A DNA stretch of 64,000 nucleotides from Madurella fahalii (Eukaryota; Ascomycota; Sordariomycetes; Sordariales), in contig CM056878.1 in the NCBI GenBank assembly GCA_029876055.1, positions 744,001-808,000 on the forward strand, in the 5' to 3' direction. Numbering within the stretch: position 1 is the stretch's first letter; each line of letters opens with the position of its first letter. Shown here piece after piece: positions 21,321 to 33,670 of the stretch. A program made the translations under genes and the position numbers. Under the pieces are notes generated by a model. That model saw nothing but the letters and a program-made list of their open reading frames with translations. It was not told where the DNA came from and ran no database searches.

Positions 21321-24300
21321 CCAGCCTTTCCTTGATTTTCAGAGTCACCGGATCCGTAGCTTGCAGCTCTAGGATCAATTCTCTTATAGATTTCGACGGT
21401 TCTGTAGTATAAACCGCTTCCAGTCGAGCGTACTCTCTTATATATTAACGAGTAACAATCTATTCCTATCTAAGCTAATCGGCTTCTTAGTAATTCTAAG
21501 GTCCTAGCAGGTAAATACTTAGCGATCCTATAGTGACTTCTGAAGGAGAATCTATTATTTCGGGTTTCTAACTAGCTAATTTACTAGGGTACTGTATACT
21601 GGTATCTTCGCTATTCTCTAGTATATAGTGGGCTCTCTTAACCCCTTCTACAAGTCGTCTTTCCGACCCGGGTACTAGCTGATTTACTAGGGTTTCTTGT
21701 ACAAGCTAATTTACTCTCTTCTACGTAATAGGCAATCTTATTTCTTTCTGCAATCAGCTTTCTAATCCGGTTTGCCCGAGCAATTTTGCTCTCAAAAGTA
21801 GGTATCTATTCGAGTCTGTCAGGACGTTCTTTATCCTCGTAATCTAGTCTTCTCAAGGGGCTATCGGCCGGATTTCGCTTCCTAGGCTAATACTTGATAG
21901 TGAAATCAAATCCTACCAGATATATATACTATCTAGCCTGTCGGCCGTTCAATCGGTTTTACTTTATAAACCTTTATAGGTTATTATGATCCGAAAACAC
22001 AGTGACTTTATAGCGACTCCCTTCAACGTAGTGTCGCCAATGCTTAAAAGCTTCTACAATAGCTATTATCTCCTTATCAGGAGTTCTATAGTCCTAGGCC
22101 GGTCCAGAAAACTTTACCGACTAGAATGTAATAGGACGTTTTCGGCCCCCTTTCGGGATCTATAATAGGACAGCTCCTATTGTAAAGTCAGAGGCGTCTG
22201 TCTCAATGATAATAGGGAGTTCGGGGTCGAAATAATGTAAAACTAGTGTATCTTGAAATACTCTCTTAAGCTGTACGAATGCTATACACTCTTCGGCCTC
22301 TAACCAGAGGATTCCCGGTTTTCGTCTATTCTGTAACCCCTTTAGTAAATTACTTAATAGTAATGTAATCTCCGAATAACCTCGAATAAATCGACGGTAA
22401 AAATTACAAAATCCTAAGAAAACTTAGATATCTCGATAGGACTGTAGTTCAGGCCAATCTTAGATAGTCTGAATTTATACTGAATCTATACCAATACCTT
22501 CGGGAGTTAAAATATAACCTAGAAATTCTACCTTGTCCTGATAAAATGAATATTTGCTGGGTTTACAGTATAACTGCATTTATCTTAGGCGTTCCAGGGC
22601 TTGTCGGAGGTGAGTTGTATAGGTTTCCCGGTCTAGGGAGAAAATTAAAATATTATCTAAATAATATATATAATAATTATCTAGTAGCCCGCCTAAAGCA
22701 GTCTGAATATAACTTTAGAAGGTCGTAGGAGTATTTGTCAGGCTAAAAGGTATAACAAGATACTCAAATAGACTGTATCGGGTACGGAAAGCTGTCTTCT
22801 ATTTGTCTCCTTCTCGGATACGAATCCGGTAGTATACCTCTTTTAGGTCCAACTTCGTGAAATACTTTGCTCCGGATACTCGGTCCAAGAGTTTTGAGAT
22901 TAACGGTAAAGGGTACCGATTCTTGACCGTTATCTGGTTGAGTCCGCGGTAATCTATGTATAAGTATAGAGTACTATCTTTCTTTAAGACAAATAAGATA
23001 GGACTTGTAGCTGAACTCTGGGATAGACGAATACGGCCTTTCGCCAGGTTTTCGTATAGATATTCCTCCAAAATCGAAAGTTCATGTCGTAATAGAGAGT
23101 AAAGAGGTCTAATAGGAGGAACAGTATTAGGGAGTAGATCAATAGCATAATCAGTGCTTTTAAAAGAAGGTAGAATATCTGCGTTACTGGAGTTTATAAC
23201 ATCTATAAAGTCTGAGATTTCAGGAGGGATATCTTTAGGTTTTTAGGGGGTATTCTCCTCTTCCTCCTCCGGAAAAAGCGCCTCTGGTATATCTAGGTAC
23301 TGTATCAAGGAGTAAATATAAGCTTCTCCTCGATATGTTTTTAAGAATTTCTTTGGGTTTTCAATCCGAATACGCTCCGATTCCGTTATAAACCACTATA
23401 AATTCCCTTCTAGGTATAATAAGATCTTATAGGATATTAAACTTGGTATCCTAAGAAGAATAGGGGAATCGTTTGTAATAAGGGGGTGATTGATAGCGGT
23501 ATAAGAAATGTATATTCTTTTGGTAATTCCTTAGTAGTCTGTTAGTTCTAAGGGAACTTTATAAATACTAAATACTTTAACGATATAATAGTCTATAAAC
23601 CGAATACGGGGTGATTGCATCCCGATCTATCGGAGTTTCCTCTGCTTTACGAACTCTAGACTAATAATATCAATCTCTACTCTAGTATCGAAATCGACTA
23701 TAATGGATTGAGGGGTATGGTTCAACAAGGTTGTAGAAGTGTATATTCGTTCTTTGACTGGAACCCCTAGTGCATCGTCTTCACCGACGTAATCGGAGTT
23801 CATATCCATCGGTATCTGCCATTTCTCTGCCGATTTAGGCACGATCCCCTACCTTAGCAACTAGGGTACCTAGTAGCTTTATTCACTAATACTCCCTTTT
23901 ATAGGCAGTTGTTAGTGAAATGGGTATTACTGCTATAAATAAAATAAGTTAAAGGGTTTCCCTAACTGTCTATAGGGTTCAGCTAATTGAAATGAGATAG
24001 GGTTGATATAGGGTAGTCGTTAGGTTTTATATATAGCGTCGTTGACTGTATATTTCGTTGGTGATAACGGGATAATAACGCTCTTCGAGGATAAAATAAC
24101 GATTTGTAGGTTAGGGAAGAACACGATAAAGGAGAAGAGTAAGAAGGATGTTGGGACGAATACTTAGGGGCTTCCTAAGGTTTTCGGTACTGGAAACTAT
24201 ACCAAATTTAGGTAGTGAGTTTGACTATCTCTTCCCGAGTCTCTAGCTTATTATAGACATATAAGTTGATATAGTTGCTAATTGCGGACGAAAGCTTCGT

Positions 24301-24600
24301 ATAAAAGGCGAGAGTACGAGCCTTTTCGTCCTATTTCGGGAATTAGGCCTTAAGGGATTCTAAATACTGATGAAAGTCCAAGGGAGACTGGTTTTCTCGT
24401 TGCTTAGTATCATTGAGTTACTTTACAATAGTAGATTCTTGATCTATAAGATCTCGAATATAGTTCAGTATCCAATCTTCAAACGTTTTCCAGTCGTTTT
24501 CGGCCTCTTATTATATATCTGTCGGAAGATTGTTGTAATGACTGTACTATCAATTACAAGGACGTTCTTCTATTTAATCTAAAGCGAAAAGGATCCGGTT
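21321..24600 (-). pseudogene. Element II Pol, proximal part (integrase start, RNase H, RT, protease)
   Basis: Reverse transcriptase is clearest at 23071-22799 on the minus strand: an RIRLSQS...FVLKKD segment, then LYIDYRGLNQITVKNRYPLP and LDLKEVYYRIRI. The protease region is near 23842-23627 (IIVDFDTRVEIDII, where the family has a D-S/T-G-A triad, so it is damaged). RNase H and the start of integrase lie at about 22.4-21.3 kb and continue at 13.2 kb beyond element III. Stops occur throughout. Confidence 0.83.
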
Positions 24601-24657
24601 TATACCCATTTTAAACCGTTTCGGGTCTTCTATAAATACTTGCTATAGATCTTAGAG

Positions 24658-25092
24658 CTATTCTAAACGGCGTCGATAGGTAGTATTATTAGGGAACTGA
24701 ATCAGATGCTTCACCTTAATCGTCTTTCGGTCCTCATTATAGTTACTAGAACCTGCTAAAGGAGAACGATATCGCCTGCATTTCGGTAAGGATTTGCCTG
24801 GTAAGATACCTAGCTTCTGAAGCAAACCCTCTTCTTGTTCTCGCAGTTGTTTCAGCGCTTCCAGTTGCTGTATCCGAAGACGGGTTGATTCCAATAGGTT
24901 ATTATAGTAAGGAGCTTGACGCGGAATCCAGGAGTCCGAAAGGGTATACGAAGATATACGAGGTCGAAATCCTGGTGATTCCGACCGATAAAAGCATATA
25001 GGATTTGTAGGTGATTGGGGGGTGTTTTCCCCTAGACTCGACTCTGCTCCTAGCTTACAGGAGGTACTTATCGTAGGTGCTATCTCGGCCAA
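24658..25092 (-). pseudogene. Element II Gag N-terminal region
   Basis: An open minus-strand frame of 144 codons starts MAEIAPTIST just inside the 5' LTR. Residues 70-100 form a coiled coil (LLESTRLRIQQLEALKQL, REQEEGLLQKL), like the Gag coiled coil of element III. It ends at a stop at 24658, and Gag homology should continue to the left. The position next to the LTR and the coiled coil are the only grounds for calling it Gag. Confidence 0.65.
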
Positions 25093-25115
25093 TAGTAGAA
25101 CAGAAGGATCAGAAT

Positions 25116-25373
25116 TGTAAAGGGGGTTGTTCTGGGAACACGTTGAGGGAGATGGACTACAATATCTTAGTACCGAAAAGGGTTCGATCAGTGGGTGATA
25201 GCTTCACGAACAGCCTCCTATTATCATTGACTACATAGAGACTGATCCTTGCGAATCAGAAGTGCCCCGCGTAAGAGAGTTCCCTCACGGGGTTCTTATC
25301 TATCCTGTATCGTGACATCATCCAGCATCATTCGGCGGGTCCTCCTGACCTTCGTCTGGAGACTCTCGTTACA
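25116..25373 (-). repeat. 5' LTR of element II, family C
   Basis: 258 bp, bounded by TGTAAAGG and TCGTTACA. It is followed by GTAGC, matching the pentamer before 9863. Confidence 0.92.
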
Positions 25374-25378
25374 GTAGC

Positions 25379-27750
25379 CGGCGAGAGGCAAATTATAGGT
25401 TTCCTAAATGATTCGTATCTACAGCGGTTTATGATAGGGAATCTAGATTCGTTCCCTCTAATAGAGGCGGCTACCCTTGTCGATTGAATATTCCGAGATG
25501 GAGATAGAGAGTCCCTATTACAGCGGGATCTGCCTCTCGCCTCTCTATACTATCCCGTATAGTAGCTAATACCGGTTATTAGCCTTTAAGCCTTTATTCC
25601 AGAGTTCCTTAAGGGGCTCCCTATTAAACGGGTTGAGGGAAGGGTCCGCCCTATCTACGGGCTTATTATATGGCCCGTCTTAGTCACCCGCCTTCGTAGC
25701 TATTTACCTGGGTAACGGGGTGGAGTTCCCTAGTAGGGCGTTGACTTGCCCTCGGCATATTATAATGCGCTTTCTCTTAATCTTTAAAAGCTGGAAATAT
25801 CTCCCTACTAGTCTTTCGTTATAGTCGTCTGCAGGTATATCCTATTCTCTCCTCGAGAGCGCATCTGGAACTACTGCTTCTTTACTAGGTCGATATCTTA
25901 GCATGAAGTTATAGCAGGCGAGGGTCTTTACCTATCGAACCTATTATTCGCTTAGCTAACGTTTCTTCTAGAAGTACTTGAGGTTCTTATAGTCCGTCTA
26001 GATCTCGAAGGAGGGCACACTCTACAGCTCCGTATCTCAATACTCTAGACAATGTATTATAGCCAGTAGCTCTTTATCGTAGATCGGGTAGTTGCATTCT
26101 ATAGGGTTGTTCTTCCTCGAAAAGAAGGCTATAGGGCGTAGGAGGCCGTTATCGTCGTACTAGAAGAGTGCTCCGGCCGTTGCATAGCTAGAGGAGTCTG
26201 TCTCGAGTACCGTCTTCCGGTCTGGGTCCCATTAGGCCAATACCGGGGCACTGATAAGCAGTGCTTTAAGATCCTTAAAGGCCTTCTTACACTCGTCTGT
26301 CCAGAGGAATGGCATACCCTTCTTCGTCAACGTAATTAGAGGGGTGGCTATAGTCGAGAAGTTAGGGACGAATTCCCTATAGTAGTTAGCGAAGCCGATG
26401 AAACTACGGACTCTCTTCACAGTCTTAGGACGCTACTAGAGTTCTATAGCCTTAACCTTTTCCGGATTAACGCGGATATCCTTCCCAACGTCTATAATAA
26501 AGCCGAGGTATTTAACTATTTTAGCCTCAAACTCGTACTTATCGATATCGACTTATAGGCCAGCTTTAAGGAATCTCTATATAATCTTTTTAACCTTCTT
26601 CCTATAGTCCAAGAGGGATCTATCCGAATAGATCAATATATCGTCCAGATATGCTGAGGTGAATTCATCTAGATATCCTTATAAGGCGCGATTGATATAT
26701 TGCTAGAAGGTCGCTAGGGCTCCGGTGAGGCCGAAAGGGGTAACTAGGTACTCAAACGAGCCATAACGAGTCCGAAAAGCTGTCTTCTACTCGTCGCCCT
26801 CTTTGATATAGATCTTATAGAAAGCTATAATAACATCCAGTTTTGTAAACCACTTTGCCTTCGCTAAGGACTATAGCATCTCGTAGATCAAGGGCAGTAG
26901 GTAACGGTCCTTCCTCGTAATAGCGTTCAGCTCTCGGTAGTCGATATAGAATCGAAGGCTACTTCCTAGCTTTTTTACGAACAATATCGGCGCGGCTACT
27001 AGAGAGCTACTAGCTCGAATAAAATTCTTATCTAGTAGTTCTATCAGGATTTTCCGCAAGACAATCAGTTCCTCGCGGGATATCCCGTATAGCAGCCTCT
27101 ATAGTAGCTACTTTTCCTAACCAGATTTATCGCTTAATAACGGGATTTCGTAGTCTATACCAGGCTGATATAGTAGCAGTTTATCGGCTATAGCCCGGTC
27201 GAATAATAGGAGGAACTTGTAATAGTACTTAGGTAGCTTCTGATATAGGTCGCTGTACTTCTTCGGGGTTAACACTTTCTCGATGTCTTCTAGGCTTGTA
27301 GCAAAAATCTATATAGCTCCCTTCTAGCTAGAGAGAGACCTTCTTACTCTCTTTATGAGAGCGCTGAATATACTAGCTATTTGCTAGGAAATATTGAGTT
27401 TGATACCCTCGTTGCGGCTCCTATCCCGGACAACTAGCCTACTTATACCGATATAGAGTCGCTCTTCTACAGACGAGATAACGACCCTCTATATATCGGT
27501 CTATAGTCTTCCTAGGATTACATTGTCCTTCTAGCTGGGGATAACGTAAAAGAATATTCGCTTTTGCTTATAACCGTCGATATCGATATCCATATACATT
27601 ATATACTTGATAGCGCTCTCGGTAATGATATTAACCTATTCGAGGTCCTGAGGTTTGATATGGATATATAGGAGGTATAGGCAGTTGAAGAGGGTCTTAC
27701 TTATCGTTATATAGCATAGGCAACTAGTATTAATAAGGGCTTTAACAAAC
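25379..27750 (-). pseudogene. Element I Pol, proximal part (RT, RNase H, integrase start)
   Basis: Minus strand. Reverse transcriptase at 27059-26871 (ILFVKKLGSSLRFYIDYREL, then LNAITRKDRYLLPLI). The thumb and start of RNase H at 26420-26232 (VRSFIGFANYYREFVPNFS, then LITLTKKGMPFLWTDEC). RNase H runs to about 25.8 kb. Integrase begins near 25.6 kb and resumes at 9862. TAG stops are scattered. Protease should lie near 27.4-27.7 kb but is too decayed to pin down. Confidence 0.85.
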
Positions 27751-29368
27751 TTAGCTCTATTAATTCCCAAGTTAATATAGAATAGTAACCTATCTATCTT
27801 CTCCTCAGCTTTCTTCCAAGCCGCTTCAGCCTCCTAGTATCTCTAATAACAACTTCCGCTAAAGGCTACTCGTTTTCCAACTCGCTATCCGACTAATCAG
27901 ATAATGAACTCCCGGATTAGCTATAGTCGTTAGCTATATCCTTACAGGCAGTAGGTACAGCCTGATTGACCTAGATCTTATAAGAGTACTATAGATATCT
28001 CTTAGATGTCTATCGGCAAGTAGCTGCGATATAACTAGGTTTTCTATAGCGATAGTAGAGTCTCTCCCTATAATAGAACTCTTCTTCCTTGGTATTCCTT
28101 GATTTTGTTTACTATCTTACGCCTTCGCCCTTCTTCAGGGCCCTACAGTTGATCCTTATAGCATTAGAAGGTTCCTAGTCCATTCTATCTACTACCTCAG
28201 CTTATATAGCTAGTTTAGCTGCCTACCTCGAGACCTCTTGGTTGAACTAAGGGGACTTTAACCGGGTACTGTCCCTTTTTCTTATTAACTCAAGGCTGTC
28301 GATCCTCGATCCAAGTATATAGAGTGTTCTAACAAACTCGGTATAGTTCGTAAGGGTATTCAGGCAGCTGACTAAGCGTTCCCATATCTTTGTATTCAAC
28401 ACTCCCTCTAGGTAGTTGATCCGAACCTTATCTATCTAGCTTCCGCCGTTGCTATCTACGAGCTCCCTCTCGAATTTAGATAGAAAAGTTCCAAAGCTCT
28501 TATACTCCTTCTACTATAGCATTCGGAGACGGTCGATAGCCCTCGCCTGAGCGTTCGAGTCCCTATAACACTTGTTCAGGTACGTTAGGAACCGTTGGGG
28601 GCAATATATACCGTCGCCGCCACCTCTCTTAACGAATACGACAGTCATATTCTAGGCCGTTCTTTCCAGCCTCGAGTAGATATAAACAAACTGGTCTAAC
28701 GGGGATCCCATTACAGGGCTGTCTACCGCTAGTTTGTTCTTTATCTCCGAATACCAAGCACGGAAACTAGAGTATAGCCCGTCGAATTTAGGCGGGTCAG
28801 GAAGGAACAGCTTCTTCCTTGGGGTGCCGGCTGCGTCTGGTGTAGGCGTAGGGGAGTTGGTTATTAGGGTATTACTACCTGAAGTCGGCGTTGTGGTCGC
28901 GGGTGTAGGGGAGACGAGGTTCTGGGTAGAGGCGAGGTTCTGCTAGAGGACTTGGATCTGCTCTCGGCTCGCTTCGCATTCGCTTACTTATTCCGCCTGA
29001 ATTTCCGCTAGCTACTGCGCGAAGTGCTTTCTCTCCCTCGCCTACTCCGCTCGAATGGTAGTAAGCTATTCGGCTAGCTGACTCACCAGCTGTAGTAGCT
29101 GGCCCTCCTGAGGTTCGGTAGATATCTCGACTATCGATTCTCTCTTTCTTAATAGTTTTTTTTTTTTTTTTTTTTTTTTTCGGTAGTCTGGACTACTTGG
29201 CTCCCTTGGACCAAGGTCTCTGTCCCTGCTGACCGCTGTTGGAAGAGGGATCTATCTATACAGTGTCCGCCAGTCGGGATAGCGGCAAAAAGGTCTGTTG
29301 TCGTCGACCGCTGAAAAGCAGTTAATTGCCGTCTTCGTCGGGTTCGTCGAAGGGGAAGTTCAGTGTAA
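27751..29368 (-). pseudogene. Element I Gag and leader
   Basis: Assigned from position between the RT/protease region and the 5' LTR. The minus strand shows family-like Gag text with many stops. A plus-strand T25 tract (29156-29180) lies near the leader. The sequence next to the LTR (29351-29368) is where the primer-binding site should be; I cannot match it to a tRNA by eye. Confidence 0.6.
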
Positions 29369-29630
29369 TGTAACGGTCTCAGAAGTGTATTGCAACTGTC
29401 TGGTGACGACTCTACAAGTACACTGAACTTGAGGAGAGAAAGGAAAGACAGAAGATTCTTGGGACTCCCTGGGCATCTTTATCCTTGCGTGTGGTGGCTC
29501 TGGCGTCTTGCTAGAATCTTCGGTGGTTGACGTTTGGGGATAGCTTCATCCATCTAGTGGGTCAGTGGTTCGTGCTTGTCAGGGGTTGGCCGAGGGTTGC
29601 CAAGGCCTGCACCGGGCTCAGCCCGTCACA
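29369..29630 (-). repeat. 5' LTR of element I, family B
   Basis: 262 bp, TGTAACGG to CCCGTCACA on the plus strand, followed by the TSD TAAAC. It is the least decayed family-B copy in the window. Confidence 0.93.
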
Positions 29631-30262
29631 TAAACGTAGCTCTAGACTTCCTTCTAGCTTTCCGACAAGACCAACACACCATCTCAGCTTTCTCCTCGTC
29701 TTTTCCTATCTTTACCTAGTCCTCGGAGAACGTATATCTATAAGTTAAGCTTGCCTCCTCAGTAATGGTTGTTAAGCCATCGCTTTCAGCTATAAGCTAT
29801 GCAATTTTTCACCTTGCTCGAAATCTCGACTATATCGGTAACGCTCTTATCCTTCTACCACTTCGGCATATTTAAGATAATGTGAATTAGTTACGAAAAT
29901 GGGTCTCTCAACGCCACTTTAGATAGTATTATTGGCTAGAAGGCCGAGGTACAGTGTGAGCAGCCAGCCAGCCAACTTTACCCGTAGGGTGCAAGCAAGT
30001 CAGACGAACCCAAATAGTTTGTATGGACACAGGTTTCCCAGCGCCAAGATTCGCTTGTAGAACTTATTGCCCTATAAATAAAACCCCCGTTTATCGGCGA
30101 CCGAGAAAACACACTTTCTGACCCATTATAAAAGCTATACTGCAAAACTTGCACTAAAATATCCACCACCTTTAACCTAGGTAGTTACTTCCCTCAGACC
30201 AGCCAAAACCGCTGCCCAGCTAGCTGGCTTGCTAACCTCATCAAGGCCAAGAAAAAAAAGGC
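29631..30262. other. Intergenic, partly decayed
   Basis: The first about 300 bp are TA-rich and look like decayed repeat (a minus-strand frame with MPKW*KDKSVTDIV is seen but not assignable). From about 29950 composition is ordinary. No gene is supported. Confidence 0.4.
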
Positions 30263-31098
30263 CTACTCAGCCATGAGCTGCATATACCACATTTGGTTCG
30301 GGGTATCCGGATTGTTTCTCTGCCAGGAGAGCACGAGGGTCCCCGGCGCGGGATTGCTGTGGTCCATGTCGAGATACTGGTTCGGCGATTGGAGATTCCG
30401 AAACCTACAAACATTGTCAGCTCTTTTTCTCTTGACGCTCTCAACAAATCGCTGGGTAATAGATCAAGTGTAACTAACCTGTAAGCACCAAGTGTGTTTG
30501 TGGTTTCGCGTGCCCAGAGCATGCGACGATCAGGAAGCACTAGGTTGGTTTGGCCCGTAACCGGCGCTTGAGCTGGACGGGATGCAAGTGTCCGTGTCAG
30601 CGACGGGGATAGTCAAAGGCAACCCAGTGTAATAAGTGTAATTAGATGGAGTGGAGTGAAGAGAAAAGAACTGACAGGACATGGCAGCCATGGCAGAAAA
30701 CGTTCCATTGTTGATTATCAAAACCGTGTCGGGAACAGGAACCTCAACCGTGATAACGTACCACAGCTGGTCCTGGTTTCCGACCCAGTTGTTGGGGCTG
30801 TTAAATAACCAAAACGTTAATCAGAGCTACCATGCCACAGAAAACACACACGCAACACAGAAAATGTAAAAAGGTATGACAACTAAGACTCGGGAAAGAA
30901 GAATGCGTACTAGCCGGCAATAGTCGCGCCGTTGTTTGGGTTGCCGTTGACAAGTGTGAGGCTAGTGTTGGTGGCAACATTGTAAATGGCATAGTAGCCC
31001 GTATACTGCCAACCGGGAGGACCGATCTGGGCGGCCGCATTGTGGAGCATGGACACGGCGAGGCAGCCGGCCATGGCGAGGAAGTTGCAAAGATGCAT
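30263..31098 (-). CDS. Secreted ricin-B-lectin-like (beta-trefoil) protein
   Basis: Four exons by eye: 31098-30911, 30797-30676, 30572-30479 and 30404-30263, summing to 546 nt (181 residues). Introns have donors GTACGC, GTCAGT and GTTAGT and acceptors ACAG, CCAG and GTAG. The protein starts MHLCNFLAMAGCLAVSMLHN, a signal peptide cut near AAAQ. The mature part has beta-trefoil features: YYAIYNVATNTSLTLVNGNP, NQDQLWYV, then YRFRNLQSPNQYLDM and NQMWYMQLM at the end. Such domains bind carbohydrate. No enzymatic or toxin domain is attached. The second intron is the least certain; it was chosen because it is the only arrangement that keeps the frame with normal splice sites. The gene seems intact although only 0.6 kb from dead transposons. 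Confidence 0.72.
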
Positions 31099-31691
31099 TT
31101 TCAAGAAGAAAGGTGAGTTTGGATGTAAATAGGGTGGGTTGCCTGTGTACAAAACAATCTTGGAAACATAATAACTATGGCATGGATGGAGAAGAGACTG
31201 CCTTATTTATATTGAAAAAGCGCCTGTCTCCTTCATCTACTTCTCCCCCTCTCTGTTTCCTGTTTTTCTTCTTTTACCTTCTACATATCCCGCAAAGAAA
31301 TCCTAATTTCCAACCATCGGCAACTTGCACATGCAACCCTTCTCCCACGTTTGTCTTGACTTTCCGCCATCAAAAAATTGTTCTCATAGTAGCTGAAGAG
31401 GTGCAGATCGCTCCGGAAATAGGTTTTCGTGGTTATGCGTCGTAGTGCTCAGCTCCCAACGTCCGTCAGCTTAGGGTTGTATTTACTTGATCGGTTAAAG
31501 TTCAGCCGTCCATTGGCCCCTTAGTTAGTTGGTTCTAAGCGCTTGGCGGCGTCTTCCATAATGCTGCTGCAGCGATTGGAATGCCGCGCCGAGACCACCT
31601 AAGCTGAGGTAAGAGCCAAGCCAACAGGGGTGACCAAGTCGCCTCTTTCCGGACGAGAAGTATCTCTCCCCTTGGTTCTTGGTACGTTGAC
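31099..31691. other. Intergenic region between divergent genes
   Basis: Likely holds the promoter of the lectin gene (TATTTATA-like element on the minus strand near 31200) and the upstream part of the chromodomain pseudogene. No further gene is seen. Confidence 0.45.
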
Positions 31692-33347
31692 ATGTCTGAG
31701 CAGGTAAAAGCGTCGAAGCTGCTCCTGACGAGAGCGACGCGCCGGAGCTTTCAGTCACCAGTGGGCCTGGCCCAGACGACGAGTTTGCAAACCAGCAGCA
31801 ACGGAGAGGTAGCCTAGGGCCTTCTCTGGAGCCGTTGTCTAGCTCTCCTGAGACTGTGCACGCGACGCAGACCCAACCCGTTCCAGCCGAAGCTGTGCCG
31901 CGTTTGTGGAATAGGCGGTTCCCGTTCTCACACCAGGCGCTCCAGCGGAGGTTGCAAGCCAGACGTGCTGCCAAGAGCGCATACAACGGTGCAGAAGCCG
32001 ATCAGTCGCAGTCAGCCTTGGACCCATCATTGTCGGCCGCAGGGTCCACGCCGGGCCGCCTCCAGTCATGGGAGTGAGCTACAGCAGACGTCCGATAACC
32101 GCTACCTCTACCGCGGCGGCAGCGATCAGACGAGCAACTCAGACCACCGTCATCCGGATCCAGACGACCAAGATCAGAATGGAGTGCGTCCTGTCGTACC
32201 GCCACAAGCGGAGACCCGGGCAAGCACACCCACATTGCCGAACGCTGAGGGCATCGGCGAACTAGAGCTCGCGGATGCCGAGCCACGCCTTCAGCTGCAC
32301 AGTCCAGGCAGCGCCGCCCCCAGCCTCGAGGTTGAAACACAGCAGCGGACCGATAGCTGCTGCCTTCCTCATCACCATGAGCACCGCGGCGGCAGCGTTC
32401 GGACAAGCGACCCAAAACACCGCCATCCTCAGGTTCCGGACGACGGAGGAGAGCAGTATGAAGAGAGTTCTGTCGTGCCGCCGCAACCGCAGGAGAGTCG
32501 GGCAGGCATGCCAAGTTTGTCGGGCGATGAGAGCGGCAGCGAAGGTGAGCTGGCCGATACCGTGCCGTCCATACGGCCATCCGCCAGCCCAAACCCGGTC
32601 AACATTCAGCACATCGGTTGTCGTCGACGTCGTTGCTATACCGACGACAAGCAGAACTGCTCCCCTATTGCGGGAAGTAACGCCAAGTAGGGTAAGGATA
32701 AGGATGCTGTCTAGCCGCTACGAGGGAAGCGTCGCAGGGTGAACACTTCAGCCCCTACAACCCGTAGAATAGCGCCCAAACGGCAGATACGTCTGCGTCG
32801 CACCGACTCCCCATCACTACAAGCTCAAAGTCCACTACAAACCCAAAGTCTAAAGCGCCGCCAAAGTTAGAGCAGCATTTCCAAGCCGCGATCTTCAGCG
32901 GTGTCCGCTTTGGACGAGGAGATAGTCGAGGCCGCTCTCGCAGGCTTTGAGGAATGGCCACTTGACGCGGTCCTCAAGCGCGCTTGGGTGGACGGGGTAG
33001 CGACTTTCCAGATAGAGTTCAAGTGGCATCCTTGTACGAATCATGGACGAAATGACCGGCTACTGGAAAACCTGCGGCGCGAGTCACTAGCAGGGCTGAC
33101 TTCCTCGACGGGGCGCCCTCTCCCTTCAAGACTTGCCTCTATGGCTGAGGAAGTTCAAGGTGACGAGTATTTTGAGGTCGAGGATATTCGGGGCTGGCGA
33201 TAGGGAGAAGAAGGGCGGGAGTACCTGGTCAAGTGGGCAGGGTATGGGGACAAGCACAATACTTGGGAACCCGCTGCGTATCTCGAGCAATGTCCCGAGA
33301 TCCTGGAGCAGTTCCACCAGTGGAAGGGATTGCGTACAACCTCTTGA
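31692..33347 (+). pseudogene. Chromodomain protein gene with four TAG stops
   Basis: The C-terminus is a chromodomain: DEYFEVEDIRGWR, stop, then EYLVKWAGYGDKHNTWEP and AYLEQCPEILEQFHQWK (about 33160-33330). One frame runs from 31965 to 33347 and is broken only by TAG at 32688, 32712, 32868 and 33201, each in a place where CAG (Gln) fits. Upstream, the coding frame shifts near 32060 (frame of 31835-32077 to frame of 31965-32690). The N-terminal half is disordered, with two imperfect repeats of about 75 residues (RGGSDQTSNSDHRHP... and RGGSVRTSDPKHRHP..., each ending in VVPPQ and ELAD). Chromodomains read methylated histone tails. The protein resembles the stand-alone chromodomain genes found near transposons. 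The start, possibly MSEQ at 31692, is uncertain. Confidence 0.75.
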
Positions 33348-33670
33348 ATGTGAATTTGAGGCTGAATTCTGAATTTAGGGATGGTTGAGGTGTGTACAAT
33401 ATGTCAAATTGCTAGCGAACAGAGTAGATATTCATCTGTGCTTCATGCGATATTCACACAGGAGGGCCATTTTGTGAGCGCAGAGATGGATTATGCAGGA
33501 GATGATCTGGGGCCCTCGATCGTGTATGAGTTTGCAGGGTCGTGTAGCGGCCCCCACTTAGTCGAGCCCAACCCGGTAAAGAGCGGTAACTCGAGACGTT
33601 AAAATACCTTGACGTTAGCAGCTGAAGCGTTTTTTTGCTAACGTAAGGGTGAAGCGAAGCCTCAATTAAG
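33348..33670. other. Intergenic after the chromodomain pseudogene
   Basis: No gene is supported. A short open run at 33381-33602 has no recognisable feature. Confidence 0.4.

Larger units (their letters stand above)
9863..25373 (-). mobile_element. Element II: chromovirus inserted in element I
   Basis: Bounded by two 258-bp family-C LTRs (9863-10120 and 25116-25373) and by GTAGC on both outer sides (9858-9862, 25374-25378). Coding is on the minus strand: Gag 25092-24658, protease near 23.7 kb, reverse transcriptase near 22.9 kb, RNase H about 22.4-21.9 kb, integrase 13.2-12.3 kb, chromodomain about 11.9 kb. An extra plus-strand gene lies between the chromodomain and the 3' LTR. Element III splits it at 13213-21315. 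Without element III it is about 7.4 kb. Confidence 0.9.
7535..29630 (-). mobile_element. Element I: Ty3/gypsy retrotransposon, split by nested insertions
   Basis: Two 262-bp family-B LTRs bound it: 7535-8547 (interrupted) and 29369-29630. TAAAC flanks the outside at 7530-7534 and 29631-29635, so both ends belong to one insertion. Coding is on the minus strand in the order Gag (about 29.3-27.8 kb), protease, reverse transcriptase (about 27.1-26.2 kb), RNase H, integrase (25.7-25.4 kb continued at 9.86-8.64 kb). The order is that of Ty3/gypsy. Without the two insertions it would be about 5.8 kb. All frames carry stops, mostly TAG, so the copy is dead. Confidence 0.9.

Noticed and set aside
32002..32612. 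Minus-strand frames of 116 and 196 codons
   Set aside because: Antisense to the chromodomain pseudogene, whose repeats and chromodomain fix the coding strand.
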